Below, piece after piece: positions 1-7,996 of a DNA stretch of 40,336 bases (the stretch's first letter is position 1; every line of letters starts with the position of its first letter). The notes beneath the pieces were generated by a model. It saw only the letters and a program-made list of their open reading frames with translations, was not told where the DNA came from and did no database searches. Source of the stretch: UBA10677 sp045654245 (lineage in GTDB: Bacteria > Bacillota > Clostridia > Christensenellales > Pumilibacteraceae); contig JAZOMX010000021.1 in NCBI GenBank assembly GCA_045654245.1, positions 1 through 40,336 on the forward strand. Reading direction: 5' to 3'. Both the position numbers and the translations under genes were made by a program.

Positions 1-2
1 AA

Positions 3-20
3 AGCACCCTTATGGGTGCT
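3..20 (-). terminator. Terminator-like hairpin downstream of the AraC-type gene
   Basis: A 7-bp perfect stem (AGCACCC/GGGTGCT) with a 4-nt loop lies just past the stop codon of the minus-strand AraC-type gene. The T-run expected after it on the minus strand begins (TT) but is cut by the window edge, so termination is probable rather than shown. Confidence 0.6.
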
Positions 21-53
21 CTTCGACTTTGTTCGAGTTTATTCGATTTTTTA

Positions 54-893
54 TTATTTCTCATTCGTATCGTGTTGCGTAATCGAATTAAGTTTACGGT
101 AGCGTTTGGGGGGCTGACCATATTTTTGTTCAAAACTACGCTGAAAATACGACAGCGAATTAAATCCGCAATAAAAGGCAATATCCGTTACTGATTCTCG
201 AGTTTGAAGTAAGAGTTTTTTAGCGTACGCAAGACGAAATTCTATTATATACTCTTTTACGTTACGCCGGATATATTCGTTAAATTTTCGTCCCAAAGTA
301 ACTGACGAAACACCGGCAAAATCAGCAATTTCTTTTATCGTGATATCTTCCTTAAAATGCGTTCTTATATAGTAAATCGCTTTTTGAATAGGTATGTATG
401 ATACGCGATTATCGGGCTTAACTTCCCCCACTCTATAAAGTTCAACGAGCACGCAAGACAGCAAAGCGGAAATGTATTTTGAGTTGAATTTTTTATCTGA
501 TTTTGCTTCGTCGTCCATCCTATCGATATAGAAAACTAATTTTTCCAAAATGGTTTCATCCGCGTTACCGATAATGCACTCCATAGGATACAACTTTTCA
601 GCAAAAACGGTGTTCTCAATCGCTTCCGGCGTAAAGGTAATATTGATAAGTTCAATCCAACCGTTTACCGTGTAGCCGTGTATATCCGAAGGCGTCAGCA
701 AGTAAAAAAGTCCTTGCTTAATCTCATAATCCACGCCGTTTATATGCATAAATCCCTCTCCGCCTAGCACCACTTCAAGTTCGTAAAAATCGTGCCAGTG
801 CTTATCAATGCCACGCACGATTTTACGCCTTACGACGTTAGTATTACAGCCCAGCCACTCAGGCCATTCAGTTTTTGTGTCAAGTCTATCCAT
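54..893 (-). CDS. AraC family transcriptional regulator
   Basis: A 279-aa regulator with an N-terminal cupin-like sensor half (about residues 20-150) and a C-terminal AraC/XylS double helix-turn-helix (about 170-270). The recognisable parts are DITIKEIADFAGVS for the first helix pair and SVTDIAFYCGFNSLSYFQRS, then YGQPPKRYR, for the second. It is transcribed divergently from the large glycosidase-like gene at 1053, so local control of that gene by a sugar signal is the likely role; this is inference from position. The start is set by a promoter whose TATAAT box ends exactly 6 bp before the ATG, implying a leaderless message. An AGGTGG motif lies upstream of that box, 12 nt from the ATG, and would only serve as a ribosome binding site if transcription began further upstream. 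Confidence 0.9.
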   Translation of the reverse strand: MDRLDTKTEWPEWLGCNTNVVRRKIVRGIDKHWHDFYELEVVLGGEGFMHINGVDYEIKQGLFYLLTPSDIHGYTVNGWIELINITFTPEAIENTVFAEKLYPMECIIGNADETILEKLVFYIDRMDDEAKSDKKFNSKYISALLSCVLVELYRVGEVKPDNRVSYIPIQKAIYYIRTHFKEDITIKEIADFAGVSSVTLGRKFNEYIRRNVKEYIIEFRLAYAKKLLLQTRESVTDIAFYCGFNSLSYFQRSFEQKYGQPPKRYRKLNSITQHDTNEK

Positions 894-899
894 ACCGTA

Positions 900-928
900 A
901 TTATACCACCTAATATAATAAAAATCAA
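900..928 (-). promoter_or_regulatory. SigA-type promoter of the AraC-type gene, leaderless geometry
   Basis: On the minus strand, TTGATT (923-928), a 17-bp spacer and TATAAT (900-905) are followed by 6 bp and then the ATG at 893. The predicted transcription start is the A of the start codon. It lies in the 159-bp intergenic region shared with the divergent glycosidase gene. Confidence 0.7.
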
Positions 929-1052
929 GACTTTATTCAATTTTTTTGGTATTTTGATAAAAAAGTGCAAGTTTACACTCTTATATTATGTTAAAATTAC
1001 ATTATCATAATGCAAAAACCGCTAAAATTTGCGGTAAAAAAAGGGGGATTTT

Positions 1053-3176
1053 ATGCTTACACTCTCAGCACACGACTACACTCTATCTTTCGACGAAAAA
1101 AATGCCGTAATCAATTCGCTCGTTTACGAGGGAAAAGAATATATCGGAGACAAAATTCCCGTATTCGTTTTGGGATTACGCGACGAACAAGGCTTACTCA
1201 CTAAAGTTCCTGCAAGCGAATTTACGCTCTCATCTTGTAATGCAGACGAGAGTAGTTTTTCGTGCGTTTACGACGGCGCTTTAACTACCGTTTCCGTTTC
1301 CGTAAAAGCAGGAGAAGAACTTTCGTGGAGTATTTCCGTATCCGCCGTAAAAGATAAGATTATCGAGTGGATAAATTATCCGCAAATCGCCGTGCCGGAC
1401 GACTTTAAAAACAATGGTGGCAACTCTAAAATTCTTTGGGGTTTTAACGAAGGTGCGCTTATCGACGATATGGACGAGCGTGAAAAAGGTTTCCCGTATA
1501 TGGAACCCGAGTATCCTAGTGAAGGTCTTATGGGTATGTTCCCTGCCGTTGTCGAAACGCAATTTATGGCGTACTACGACGAGCGTAGCGGTCTTTATAT
1601 CGCATCCCACGACTACGATAACAACCTTAAAGGCATATCGTTTTTGCGTGATTGTGGTGGTGTAAGACTTGAATACCGCCATTTTACCGGCTCGGACTTT
1701 AACTCCTCTTACGAAATGCCATATCCTATGGTAGTAAAATTCTTCCACGGTGACTGGACTGACGCGTCTCAAATCTATAAAGACTGGTTTAACGCCACTC
1801 CTCACGACGAATTTATCCCGATTGAGAAAAACTCTTCGTTGCCGTCGTGGTATAAAGACGCTCCCGTAGTAATTACCTACCCCGTCCGCGGAATACACGA
1901 TATGGACAAAATGACGCCCAACAAACTTTTCCCGTATATTAACGTTATGCCTCTCGTTGAAAAGTTTGAAAAAGCGTTCGATAGCAAAATTATGGTAATT
2001 TTAATGCACTGGGAAGGCACCGCGCCTTGGGCACCTCCTATCGTTTGGCCTCCGTACGGCGGTGAAACCGAACTTAAAAAACTAATCGACGCTTTACACG
2101 AGCGAGGAGACGTTTTTGGCGTTTACTGTTCTGGACTAGGTTGGACGATTAACAGCAACGTTGACGAATATAACACGCAAAAATTCTTCGACGAAAACAA
2201 TCTTTGTGAAGAAATGTGTCTTTCCCCCGTTCAAGATTTGCCCTACTCTAAAATTTGTAGAGGTCAACGCTCGGGTTACGATATGTGTCCCACGAGAGAT
2301 TTTACCGTTAATACGGTAAAGAACGAAGTAGAAAAAATGGCGAAAGCGGGAATAGACTATATCCAACTTATGGACCAAAACCACGGCGGAACTTCGTATT
2401 TTTGTTATTCGAGAAAGCACGCTCACCCTCCCGTTCCCGGAAAATGGCAGGTTGACGCCGTTAAAAAAATGCTCACCGAGGCAGGTAAGGTTGCTCCCGG
2501 CGTTCTTCTTGGATGCGAATCCGCAGCCGCTGAAAGTTATATTCCGCACCTACTTTTGAGCGATAACAGATTTAACCTTAACTACCATATCGGTCGCCCC
2601 GTTCCTTGCTATTCGTTCGTTTATCACGAATACTTAAATAACTTTATGGGCAATCAAGTTTGCGCATCAGGTATGCTTAACCATCGTGTTTCTCCCGAGG
2701 CTTTCTTCGAGCGTATTTCTTACTCTTTCTGCGCCGGAGACTTCCCCACGATTATAATCAACCAAGACGGTCAAATTCAATGGAGTTGGGGACAACGCGA
2801 CTTTTCCACTCGCCCAGACGAGCAAAAGACTTTCGACCTCGTTCGCAACCTTAACTACTGGCGTAAAAATTACGCTAAATATCTACACTCGGGAAATATG
2901 CTAAAACCAAGAGATTACTCGTGCGCTGACCATACTATTTATAGAGGTAGAGGTAGCGCTATCCTTCTTCCCTCCGTTTATTCTACCGCGTTTAAGGCGA
3001 GCGACGGAAAAGTTGGCCAAATCTTTGCTAACTACACGGAAGAAGAACAATCCGTTACGATTAACCTTGGCAACGAAAGTTATACGCTACTCGACCAAAA
3101 CGGCAATAAAGTTACCCTTTCGGGCAACGCAACCTTCTCGGTAAGTCCGCTTTCGGCAAAACTACTAGAAAAATAA
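1053..3176 (+). CDS. Putative glycoside hydrolase, DUF6259-like (clan-D-type fold suspected)
   Basis: A 707-aa protein with no signal peptide, so probably cytoplasmic. The N-terminal third looks like a beta-sandwich, followed by a probable TIM barrel (about residues 270-600) and a small C-terminal beta domain. Carboxylates in typical glycosidase settings are the Asp in YIQLMDQNHGG (about residue 441) and the Glu in LLGCESAAAESY (about 488). The run YFCYSRKHAHPPVPGKW resembles what I recall of the DUF6259 family; the substrate is unknown. The start is supported by AAGGGGGA 7 nt before the ATG. The gene stands alone behind the divergent AraC-type regulator and ends at a strong terminator, so a single-gene, regulator-controlled sugar-processing unit is likely. 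The family name is from memory and the catalytic residues are inference. Confidence 0.75.
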   Translation: MLTLSAHDYTLSFDEKNAVINSLVYEGKEYIGDKIPVFVLGLRDEQGLLTKVPASEFTLSSCNADESSFSCVYDGALTTVSVSVKAGEELSWSISVSAVKDKIIEWINYPQIAVPDDFKNNGGNSKILWGFNEGALIDDMDEREKGFPYMEPEYPSEGLMGMFPAVVETQFMAYYDERSGLYIASHDYDNNLKGISFLRDCGGVRLEYRHFTGSDFNSSYEMPYPMVVKFFHGDWTDASQIYKDWFNATPHDEFIPIEKNSSLPSWYKDAPVVITYPVRGIHDMDKMTPNKLFPYINVMPLVEKFEKAFDSKIMVILMHWEGTAPWAPPIVWPPYGGETELKKLIDALHERGDVFGVYCSGLGWTINSNVDEYNTQKFFDENNLCEEMCLSPVQDLPYSKICRGQRSGYDMCPTRDFTVNTVKNEVEKMAKAGIDYIQLMDQNHGGTSYFCYSRKHAHPPVPGKWQVDAVKKMLTEAGKVAPGVLLGCESAAAESYIPHLLLSDNRFNLNYHIGRPVPCYSFVYHEYLNNFMGNQVCASGMLNHRVSPEAFFERISYSFCAGDFPTIIINQDGQIQWSWGQRDFSTRPDEQKTFDLVRNLNYWRKNYAKYLHSGNMLKPRDYSCADHTIYRGRGSAILLPSVYSTAFKASDGKVGQIFANYTEEEQSVTINLGNESYTLLDQNGNKVTLSGNATFSVSPLSAKLLEK

Positions 3177-3207
3177 GAGCCAAATACGATAGTTAAATAA
3201 AAAAATA

Positions 3208-3231
3208 AGAGGTAACCACTTGGTTACCTCT
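3208..3231. terminator. Bidirectional intrinsic terminator between the glycosidase gene and rpsU
   Basis: An 11-bp perfect inverted repeat (AGAGGTAACCA and its complement) has a T8 tract on the plus side at 3233-3240. On the minus side it is followed by A/T-rich sequence read as TATTTTTTT. It serves the convergent glycosidase (+) and rpsU (-) genes. Confidence 0.9.
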
Positions 3232-3257
3232 ATTTTTTTTGACTTTATGCCAAAAGA

Positions 3258-3434
3258 TTAGTTCTTATTGCGCTTTCTTGCTGCTTCAGCCTTCTTCTTT
3301 CTACGAACGGAAGGTTTCTCGTAATGCTCTTTACGACGCATATCACCCATAATATTGTCTTTTTGGCACTTTCTCTTAAAACGCTTGAGTGCGCTGTCGA
3401 GAGACTCGTTTTCTCCAACTCTGATTACGGACAT
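3258..3434 (-). CDS. rpsU: 30S ribosomal protein S21
   Basis: A 58-aa basic protein read directly from the minus strand. It begins MSVIRVGENESLDSALKRFK, continues with a KCQKD segment and has a Lys/Arg-rich tail ending KKAEAARKRNKN. This matches bacterial S21 along its whole length; S21 binds the 30S platform near the anti-Shine-Dalgarno region. The start is supported by AAAGGTGG 7 nt upstream. It has its own strong promoter at 3478-3506 and ends at a shared terminator, so it is a monocistronic, highly expressed gene just downstream of the prmA-rsmE-mtaB-HIT operon. It is easily missed by length cut-offs. Confidence 0.95.
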   Translation of the reverse strand: MSVIRVGENESLDSALKRFKRKCQKDNIMGDMRRKEHYEKPSVRRKKKAEAARKRNKN

Positions 3435-3477
3435 TTTTTACACCACCTTTGTTCCTAGAACTCTTTTTAGCCTTAAT

Positions 3478-3506
3478 ATTATATTAAAGCGCATATGGTT
3501 TGTCAA
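3478..3506 (-). promoter_or_regulatory. Strong SigA-type promoter of rpsU
   Basis: A perfect TTGACA (3501-3506), a 17-bp spacer and a perfect TATAAT (3478-3483) lie on the minus strand. The predicted start is near 3471, giving a leader of about 37 nt that contains the AAAGGTGG ribosome binding site and a small GTTC-TAG-GAAC stem just before it. Confidence 0.85.
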
Positions 3507-3551
3507 CCGTTTTAACCTATTTTTCAAAAATTTACGGCGATATTTTTAAGT

Positions 3552-3899
3552 TTATTTCTTTAGGTCTGGAAAATCGAGTTCTTGTCCGCCTAAAATATGG
3601 ATATGCAAATGGTGTACGGTTTGTCCTGCGTCGTCGCCTTGATTGATAATCAATCGAAAACCGCCCTCAAGTCCTAACGCAGGCGCAATTTCGGGGAGTT
3701 TAGCCAAGCATTTTGCTAAATCGGTAGCGTCATTCTCCGTCATATCAGCCAAAAGTTTATAGTGTTTTTTTGGAATTGCTAAATAATGAAGTTTAGCCTT
3801 CGGGTCAATGTCGGCAATAACGAACATTAGGTCGTCTTCGTAATACTTCTTCGAGGGGATAATTCCGTCTCTTATTTTACAAAAAATGCAATCGTTCAT
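3552..3899 (-). CDS. HIT (histidine triad) family protein, HinT-like
   Basis: A 115-aa nucleotide-binding hydrolase of the HinT branch. The N-terminus (MNDCIFCKIRDG, IPSKKYYEDD) is typical of the branch, and the triad HHLHIHILGG sits near residues 97-106, where family enzymes carry the catalytic His. Family members hydrolyse adenosine phosphoramidates. The C-terminus ends soon after the triad, as usual for the ~115-aa forms. It is the last gene of the prmA-rsmE-mtaB operon, 2 nt after the mtaB stop, with AAAGGAG ahead of its ATG. The physiological substrate cannot be told from sequence. Confidence 0.93.
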   Translation of the reverse strand: MNDCIFCKIRDGIIPSKKYYEDDLMFVIADIDPKAKLHYLAIPKKHYKLLADMTENDATDLAKCLAKLPEIAPALGLEGGFRLIINQGDDAGQTVHHLHIHILGGQELDFPDLKK

Positions 3900-3901
3900 A
3901 T

Positions 3902-5146
3902 TTATTCTCCTTTTATGCCGTCCTCGTACGGTACGGTTAATTTTACTTCTTTATATTCCCCTGGATTTGCTTTTAGCGAATAAACTTTAATATAGTTTGA
4001 AGTAAATCCTACGGTAAATTCGCCTTCCTTTTCTTCAAAATACACTTCTTCAGTTTTACCAGATTGAGACAATATAAATTCTGATTTCAAAATAGATGCT
4101 ACCTCACGCAGTCTCGACGCTCTGTCTAACGCAATTGCTTTGTCGACTTGAGGTAATGCTCCTGCTACCGTTCCCTTTCTAACGCTGTACGGAAAGACGT
4201 GAATTGCTGAAAATTTTACTCTTTTACAAGTATTGACAGTCTCGATAAAGTTCTCTTCAGTCTCGGTGGGAAAGCCGACGATTACGTCAGTAGTTATTCC
4301 AGCGGACGGATAGTACTTTCTTATCAAATCGGACTTTTCAATAAATTCGCTAGAAGTGTAATGGCGATTCATTTTCTTTAGAATAATATCACTTCCGCTT
4401 TGCATAGACAAGTGAAACAAGTCACACCAGTTTCCTTTTTTCATTTCGAGTAAAAGTTCGTCGGTAATAACCCTACACTCGAGCGAGCCGAACCGATACC
4501 TGACCGACTCTATCTTATTTAGAGCGGACACAAGGTCAACGAGTGTAAGCCCCAAATTCTTCCCGTAATCCGAAACGTTAATTCCCGTAATCACGATTTC
4601 CTTTGTCTTTTTAGCCATTTGTTTTACTTCGTCGATTATGCTATCAAGACTTCTAGAACGACTTCTTCCTCGCAAATAAGGAATTATACAATACGAACAA
4701 AAATTGTCACACCCGTCTTGCACTTTAATAAATCCGCGCGTGTTAGTAAGTTCACAATATAGGTCGTCTTCGTACTCAAGAGGTGGTTTTTCAACGATTT
4801 CACCCCGTATTATGCCTGACATAATACTATCAACTAACCTCATTTTTCCACTAGTTCCACTAACAGCGACAACATTTGGCTTATCTATATACTGTTTTGC
4901 GTCGTATTGTGAACTACATCCGCAAATTATCACTTTAGCGTTAGGATTCAGTTTCAACACTCTTGCAACCGCTTGACGAGACTTTTTATCAGCCTCTTGA
5001 GTTACGGAACAAGTGTTTATAACGAAACAATCGGCGTAAGTCAACTTATCCGTAGCGTCAACTCCGCGACTAACAAGTTCTTTTATAAGTGATTGTCCTT
5101 CATACTGATTAACTTTACAACCAAGTGAGAAAACGACTACTTTCAT
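3902..5146 (-). CDS. mtaB: tRNA t6A37 methylthiotransferase MtaB
   Basis: A 414-aa radical SAM methylthiotransferase that converts t6A37 to ms2t6A37 in tRNAs reading ANN codons. Visible parts are an N-terminal UPF0004 domain (FSLGCKVNQYEG, then INTCSVTQEADKKSRQ), whose cysteines bind the second iron-sulfur cluster. The radical SAM motif CDNFCSYCIIPYLRGRSRSR follows near residue 140. The last ~65 residues form a TRAM-like tail. The short N-terminal KVNQYEG and the length favour MtaB over MiaB. The start overlaps the rsmE stop by ATGA, indicating coupled translation in a translation-accuracy operon with prmA and rsmE. Confidence 0.93.
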   Translation of the reverse strand: MKVVVFSLGCKVNQYEGQSLIKELVSRGVDATDKLTYADCFVINTCSVTQEADKKSRQAVARVLKLNPNAKVIICGCSSQYDAKQYIDKPNVVAVSGTSGKMRLVDSIMSGIIRGEIVEKPPLEYEDDLYCELTNTRGFIKVQDGCDNFCSYCIIPYLRGRSRSRSLDSIIDEVKQMAKKTKEIVITGINVSDYGKNLGLTLVDLVSALNKIESVRYRFGSLECRVITDELLLEMKKGNWCDLFHLSMQSGSDIILKKMNRHYTSSEFIEKSDLIRKYYPSAGITTDVIVGFPTETEENFIETVNTCKRVKFSAIHVFPYSVRKGTVAGALPQVDKAIALDRASRLREVASILKSEFILSQSGKTEEVYFEEKEGEFTVGFTSNYIKVYSLKANPGEYKEVKLTVPYEDGIKGE

Positions 5147-5871
5147 ACTCGCCTACTCCACTCTCCAAGCGCGTACATAAGTACTGATAAAACAGCAACG
5201 CAAGCGGTATCCGCGCGCAAAATTCTCTCGCCTAGCGTTACGCTAGCACCTGCTATTTCTCGTATCTTTTCTGCCTCGGCGGAAGAAAAACCACCCTCAC
5301 TACCTATAACGATTGCAGTTTTACCACGCTTACTCGAACTTAAAAATTCGGAAAGAGCAAGTTGTTCTTCGTGCTCGTAGGGAAAAACAACTAAGTCATA
5401 TTCCGACAACAAATCTAACAAATCATTAAATTTAATCGTTTCGCAAACTTCGGGCACACAACCTCTTCCACTCTGCTTTGACGCCTCTAACGCGATTTTA
5501 TTAAGACGCTCCGTTTTGATATTTTCTTTAGTCACGGATGAATAAGCGGAAATAAACGGGACGAGTTTCTTAACACCGAGTTCGGTGCATTTTTGCACGA
5601 TATAATCGTTCTTATCTCCTTTTAACGCGCCAAAAAATAGCGTAACCGGAGTATCAGGCTCGGACAAATTTCTTGCCTTACCTACGATTTCAGCGCAAGT
5701 TCTGTCCTTAGTTATTTCGCTTATTTTAGCGGTATAATCCACCCCACCCGAGCAAATAACGATTTCATCACCTTTTCTCATACGCAAAGAAAAAGCGATA
5801 TGTTTATGGTCGTCGCCCGTAATTATTATTTCTTTTTCGTCCTTTAATTTGTCAAAAAATAGTTTTCTCAT
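5143..5871 (-). CDS. rsmE: 16S rRNA (uracil-1498-N3)-methyltransferase
   Basis: A 242-aa SPOUT-class methyltransferase that methylates U1498 in helix 44 of 16S rRNA using SAM. The N-terminal PUA-like part (RKLFFDKLKDEKEIIITGDD, then HIAFSLRMRKGD) is followed by the knotted SAM-binding region with IVIGSEGGFSSAEAEK and LGERILRADTA near residues 190-225, the RsmE signature. It overlaps prmA upstream and mtaB downstream, each by ATGA, so the three are translationally coupled. Confidence 0.95.
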   Translation of the reverse strand: MRKLFFDKLKDEKEIIITGDDHKHIAFSLRMRKGDEIVICSGGVDYTAKISEITKDRTCAEIVGKARNLSEPDTPVTLFFGALKGDKNDYIVQKCTELGVKKLVPFISAYSSVTKENIKTERLNKIALEASKQSGRGCVPEVCETIKFNDLLDLLSEYDLVVFPYEHEEQLALSEFLSSSKRGKTAIVIGSEGGFSSAEAEKIREIAGASVTLGERILRADTACVAVLSVLMYALGEWSRRV

Positions 5872-6785
5872 TTAAGTTTTAGTAGCATTGCTTGCCACTC
5901 GCCCTTTTTGTTTTTCTCGATAATATCGAACTTTTTGCTATAAACCCTTTCAACCTCGTCCGCTCTAGCGTTTATAATTCCGCTAATTACGGCACTACCG
6001 CCACTTTTAAGCACAGATTCTATCGTTTCGCAAAGTCTAATAAGGACGTCTGCAGTAATGTTTGCAATTACGCAATCAACTTTTACGCCACCCGTATTGA
6101 GGTCTCCGCCGATAATTTTACATTTATCTTCGACACCGTTAAGGCGCGCATTTTCTCGACTTGCGGTAAGCGCTTGCTCGTCAATATCCGACAAAACGAC
6201 CTCGTTTGCGCCAAGTTTTACGGCGGTAATTCCAAGTATTCCACTACCGCAACCCATATCGAGCACGCTCTTTTTCTCAACGCGCATTTTTTGCATAAGT
6301 TCTACACACATTGAGGTAGTTTCGTGATTTCCCGTACCAAAAGCCATACCAGGCTCGATATACACGGGGATTTCATCCGTTTCGGGCGCTTTTAACCAAG
6401 CCGGGACAATTATTACCGAACCAAGACTTATAGGCGCGTAATACTTTCTCCACTCGTTTTCCCAGTCCGCAGAAGATATTTTACTTACGGTAACTTCCAT
6501 ACTTCCAAGAGGAATTTCCGATTGTTCTTTTAAACTATCTAGTTCGTTATAAGCCGTTTGAACGTCGAAATCTAGCGAGAAAAAGCCACTAACGAGCGCT
6601 CTGCCCGAAGTCGATTTAAGTAGCGACTCGTCAACGTAGTCCCAGTTGAGTTTCTTTTCAATAAGTTCTCTTACGTCCGCGTCGTCGCGAATACTAACAC
6701 CTTCGCTACCTAGGTCGTATAAAACCATAGCAACGAGGTCTGCGCCTTCCGACACGGTTGAAATTGTGATTTGTAAATATTCCAT
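5868..6785 (-). CDS. prmA: Ribosomal protein L11 methyltransferase
   Basis: A 305-aa class I SAM-dependent methyltransferase that trimethylates ribosomal protein L11. The N-terminal substrate-binding domain is followed by MAFGTGNHETTSMCVELM and the SAM motif VLDMGCGSGILGI near residue 175. The PrmA motif VIANITADVLI is near 236. It is the first gene of prmA-rsmE-mtaB-HIT. No Shine-Dalgarno sequence precedes the ATG. Instead TTGCAA-17-TATAAT ends exactly 6 bp before it, predicting a leaderless transcript. In many Firmicutes prmA-rsmE follow dnaJ directly; here a terminator separates them, so the modification genes are uncoupled from heat shock. Confidence 0.95.
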   Translation of the reverse strand: MEYLQITISTVSEGADLVAMVLYDLGSEGVSIRDDADVRELIEKKLNWDYVDESLLKSTSGRALVSGFFSLDFDVQTAYNELDSLKEQSEIPLGSMEVTVSKISSADWENEWRKYYAPISLGSVIIVPAWLKAPETDEIPVYIEPGMAFGTGNHETTSMCVELMQKMRVEKKSVLDMGCGSGILGITAVKLGANEVVLSDIDEQALTASRENARLNGVEDKCKIIGGDLNTGGVKVDCVIANITADVLIRLCETIESVLKSGGSAVISGIINARADEVERVYSKKFDIIEKNKKGEWQAMLLKLK

Positions 6786-6791
6786 ACCTTA

Positions 6792-6820
6792 ATTATAGCG
6801 TTTTTTAATAAATTTTGCAA
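6792..6820 (-). promoter_or_regulatory. Promoter of the prmA operon, leaderless geometry
   Basis: TTGCAA (6815-6820), a 17-bp spacer and TATAAT (6792-6797) are followed by 6 bp and the prmA ATG at 6785. The predicted +1 is the A of ATG and no ribosome binding site is visible. Confidence 0.75.
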
Positions 6821-6836
6821 GACTTTTTATATGAAA

Positions 6837-6860
6837 AATCTCCGCTATTACGCGGAGATT
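6837..6860 (-). terminator. Terminator of the hrcA-grpE-dnaK-dnaJ operon
   Basis: A 9-bp perfect stem (AATCTCCGC/GCGGAGATT) with a 6-nt loop lies 4 nt past the dnaJ stop codon. On the minus strand the stem runs into a short T-tract (TTTTTC). It isolates the downstream prmA promoter from the heat-shock transcript. Confidence 0.8.
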
Positions 6861-6864
6861 CCAT

Positions 6865-7971
6865 TTAGTTCATTTTCTTTTCAAAATCCTTGACTTTATC
6901 GAATTGTTCACTCTTAAAGTCTTTTTCAAGTGCTTTTAATTTCGCCTTTTGTTCTTTTGAAAGTTTTTTCGGTAAATCTACGATTACGGTAACGAACATA
7001 TCGCCCGTGCCTCTTCTCGTGGTTATACCGTGTTTTTTAAGTTTAAGTACGCTTCCGCTTTGTATTCCTTCGCTTAAACTAAACTGCAATTCAGTTCCTT
7101 TTAGCGTAGGCACTTTAACCGTTTCGCCAAGCGCGGCTTGGATAAAGGTTACGGGAAGTTCCACATAAAGGTCTGCTCCCGTTCTTTTGAAGATTTTATG
7201 AGGAGCAACCTCGATAATTAGTTGCAAGTTACCCGGCATCCCGTTAGGTATTTTCTCACCCTCGCCACGAACTGTCATAACTTGACCCGTCTCAACGCCG
7301 GCAGGAATATTCACCTTAAGTTTGACGGTGCGTTTCTTAATTCCTCTGCCACCGCAATCAGGACAGGTTTCCTCAATAATCTTACCCGTTCCTTTACATT
7401 GAGCGCAAGGTCTTTCGCTTACGATTCTGCCAAACGGAGTTTCTTGTGCGTATTTTGCTCGACCACTACCGTTACAGTTAGGACAAGTCTTAAATTTAGT
7501 TCCGTCCTTTGCTCCAGTACCGTTGCAAGTCGTACAAGCCTCTCTTCTAGTTATTTCAATCTCCTTTTGAACGCCAAAGGCCGCCTCTTCAAAAGTAAGT
7601 TCTAGATTATAAGTTACGTCATCACCAACCGCTTGAGCGCGCGACGAACTACGTCCGCCACCGCCACCAAACATATCGAAGATACTGTCGAAGATGGAAC
7701 CTCCGCCACCAAAACCGCCAAAGCCATCTCCGCCAAAGCCTCCGAATCCACCGCCACCGAAAGGACTAGGATTGTCGTATTCAGCCTTTTTTTGTGGGTC
7801 GGAAAGCGTTTCGTAAGCCTCGGAAACTTCTTTGAACTTATTCGCTGCCTCTTCGTCTCCGGGATGTAAGTCGGGGTGATATTGACGAGCAAGTTTACGA
7901 TAAGCGGACTTTATTTCGCTTTCGCTCGCATCTTTACTTACCCCGAGTACGTCGTAAAATGATTTTGCCAT
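6865..7971 (-). CDS. dnaJ: Chaperone protein DnaJ (Hsp40)
   Basis: A 368-aa type I J-protein that stimulates DnaK ATPase and delivers substrates. An N-terminal J domain with the HPD motif (QYHPDLHPG, about residue 33) is followed by a very Gly/Phe-rich linker (about 70-107). A zinc-finger region with four CxxCxGxG-type repeats follows (CTTCNGTGA, CPNCNGSGR, CAQCKGTGK, CPDCGGRGI, about 141-206), then the C-terminal substrate-binding beta domains. A GGGAGA ribosome binding site supports the start. It is the last gene of the HrcA-controlled operon. Confidence 0.97.
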   Translation of the reverse strand: MAKSFYDVLGVSKDASESEIKSAYRKLARQYHPDLHPGDEEAANKFKEVSEAYETLSDPQKKAEYDNPSPFGGGGFGGFGGDGFGGFGGGGSIFDSIFDMFGGGGGRSSSRAQAVGDDVTYNLELTFEEAAFGVQKEIEITRREACTTCNGTGAKDGTKFKTCPNCNGSGRAKYAQETPFGRIVSERPCAQCKGTGKIIEETCPDCGGRGIKKRTVKLKVNIPAGVETGQVMTVRGEGEKIPNGMPGNLQLIIEVAPHKIFKRTGADLYVELPVTFIQAALGETVKVPTLKGTELQFSLSEGIQSGSVLKLKKHGITTRRGTGDMFVTVIVDLPKKLSKEQKAKLKALEKDFKSEQFDKVKDFEKKMN

Positions 7972-7996
7972 TGTTTCTCCCGTTTATTTTAGGGTA

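Noticed and set aside
20..50. Three TTCGA motifs spaced about 11-12 bp downstream of the AraC-type stop codon
   Set aside because: Too short and degenerate to call a repeat array; probably chance in the 3' untranslated region.
1019..1034. Short CCGC/GCGG hairpin before the glycosidase start as a riboswitch or attenuator
   Set aside because: Only 4-5 bp of stem; the leader is too small for a known riboswitch, and the poly-A after it is not a terminator T-tract.
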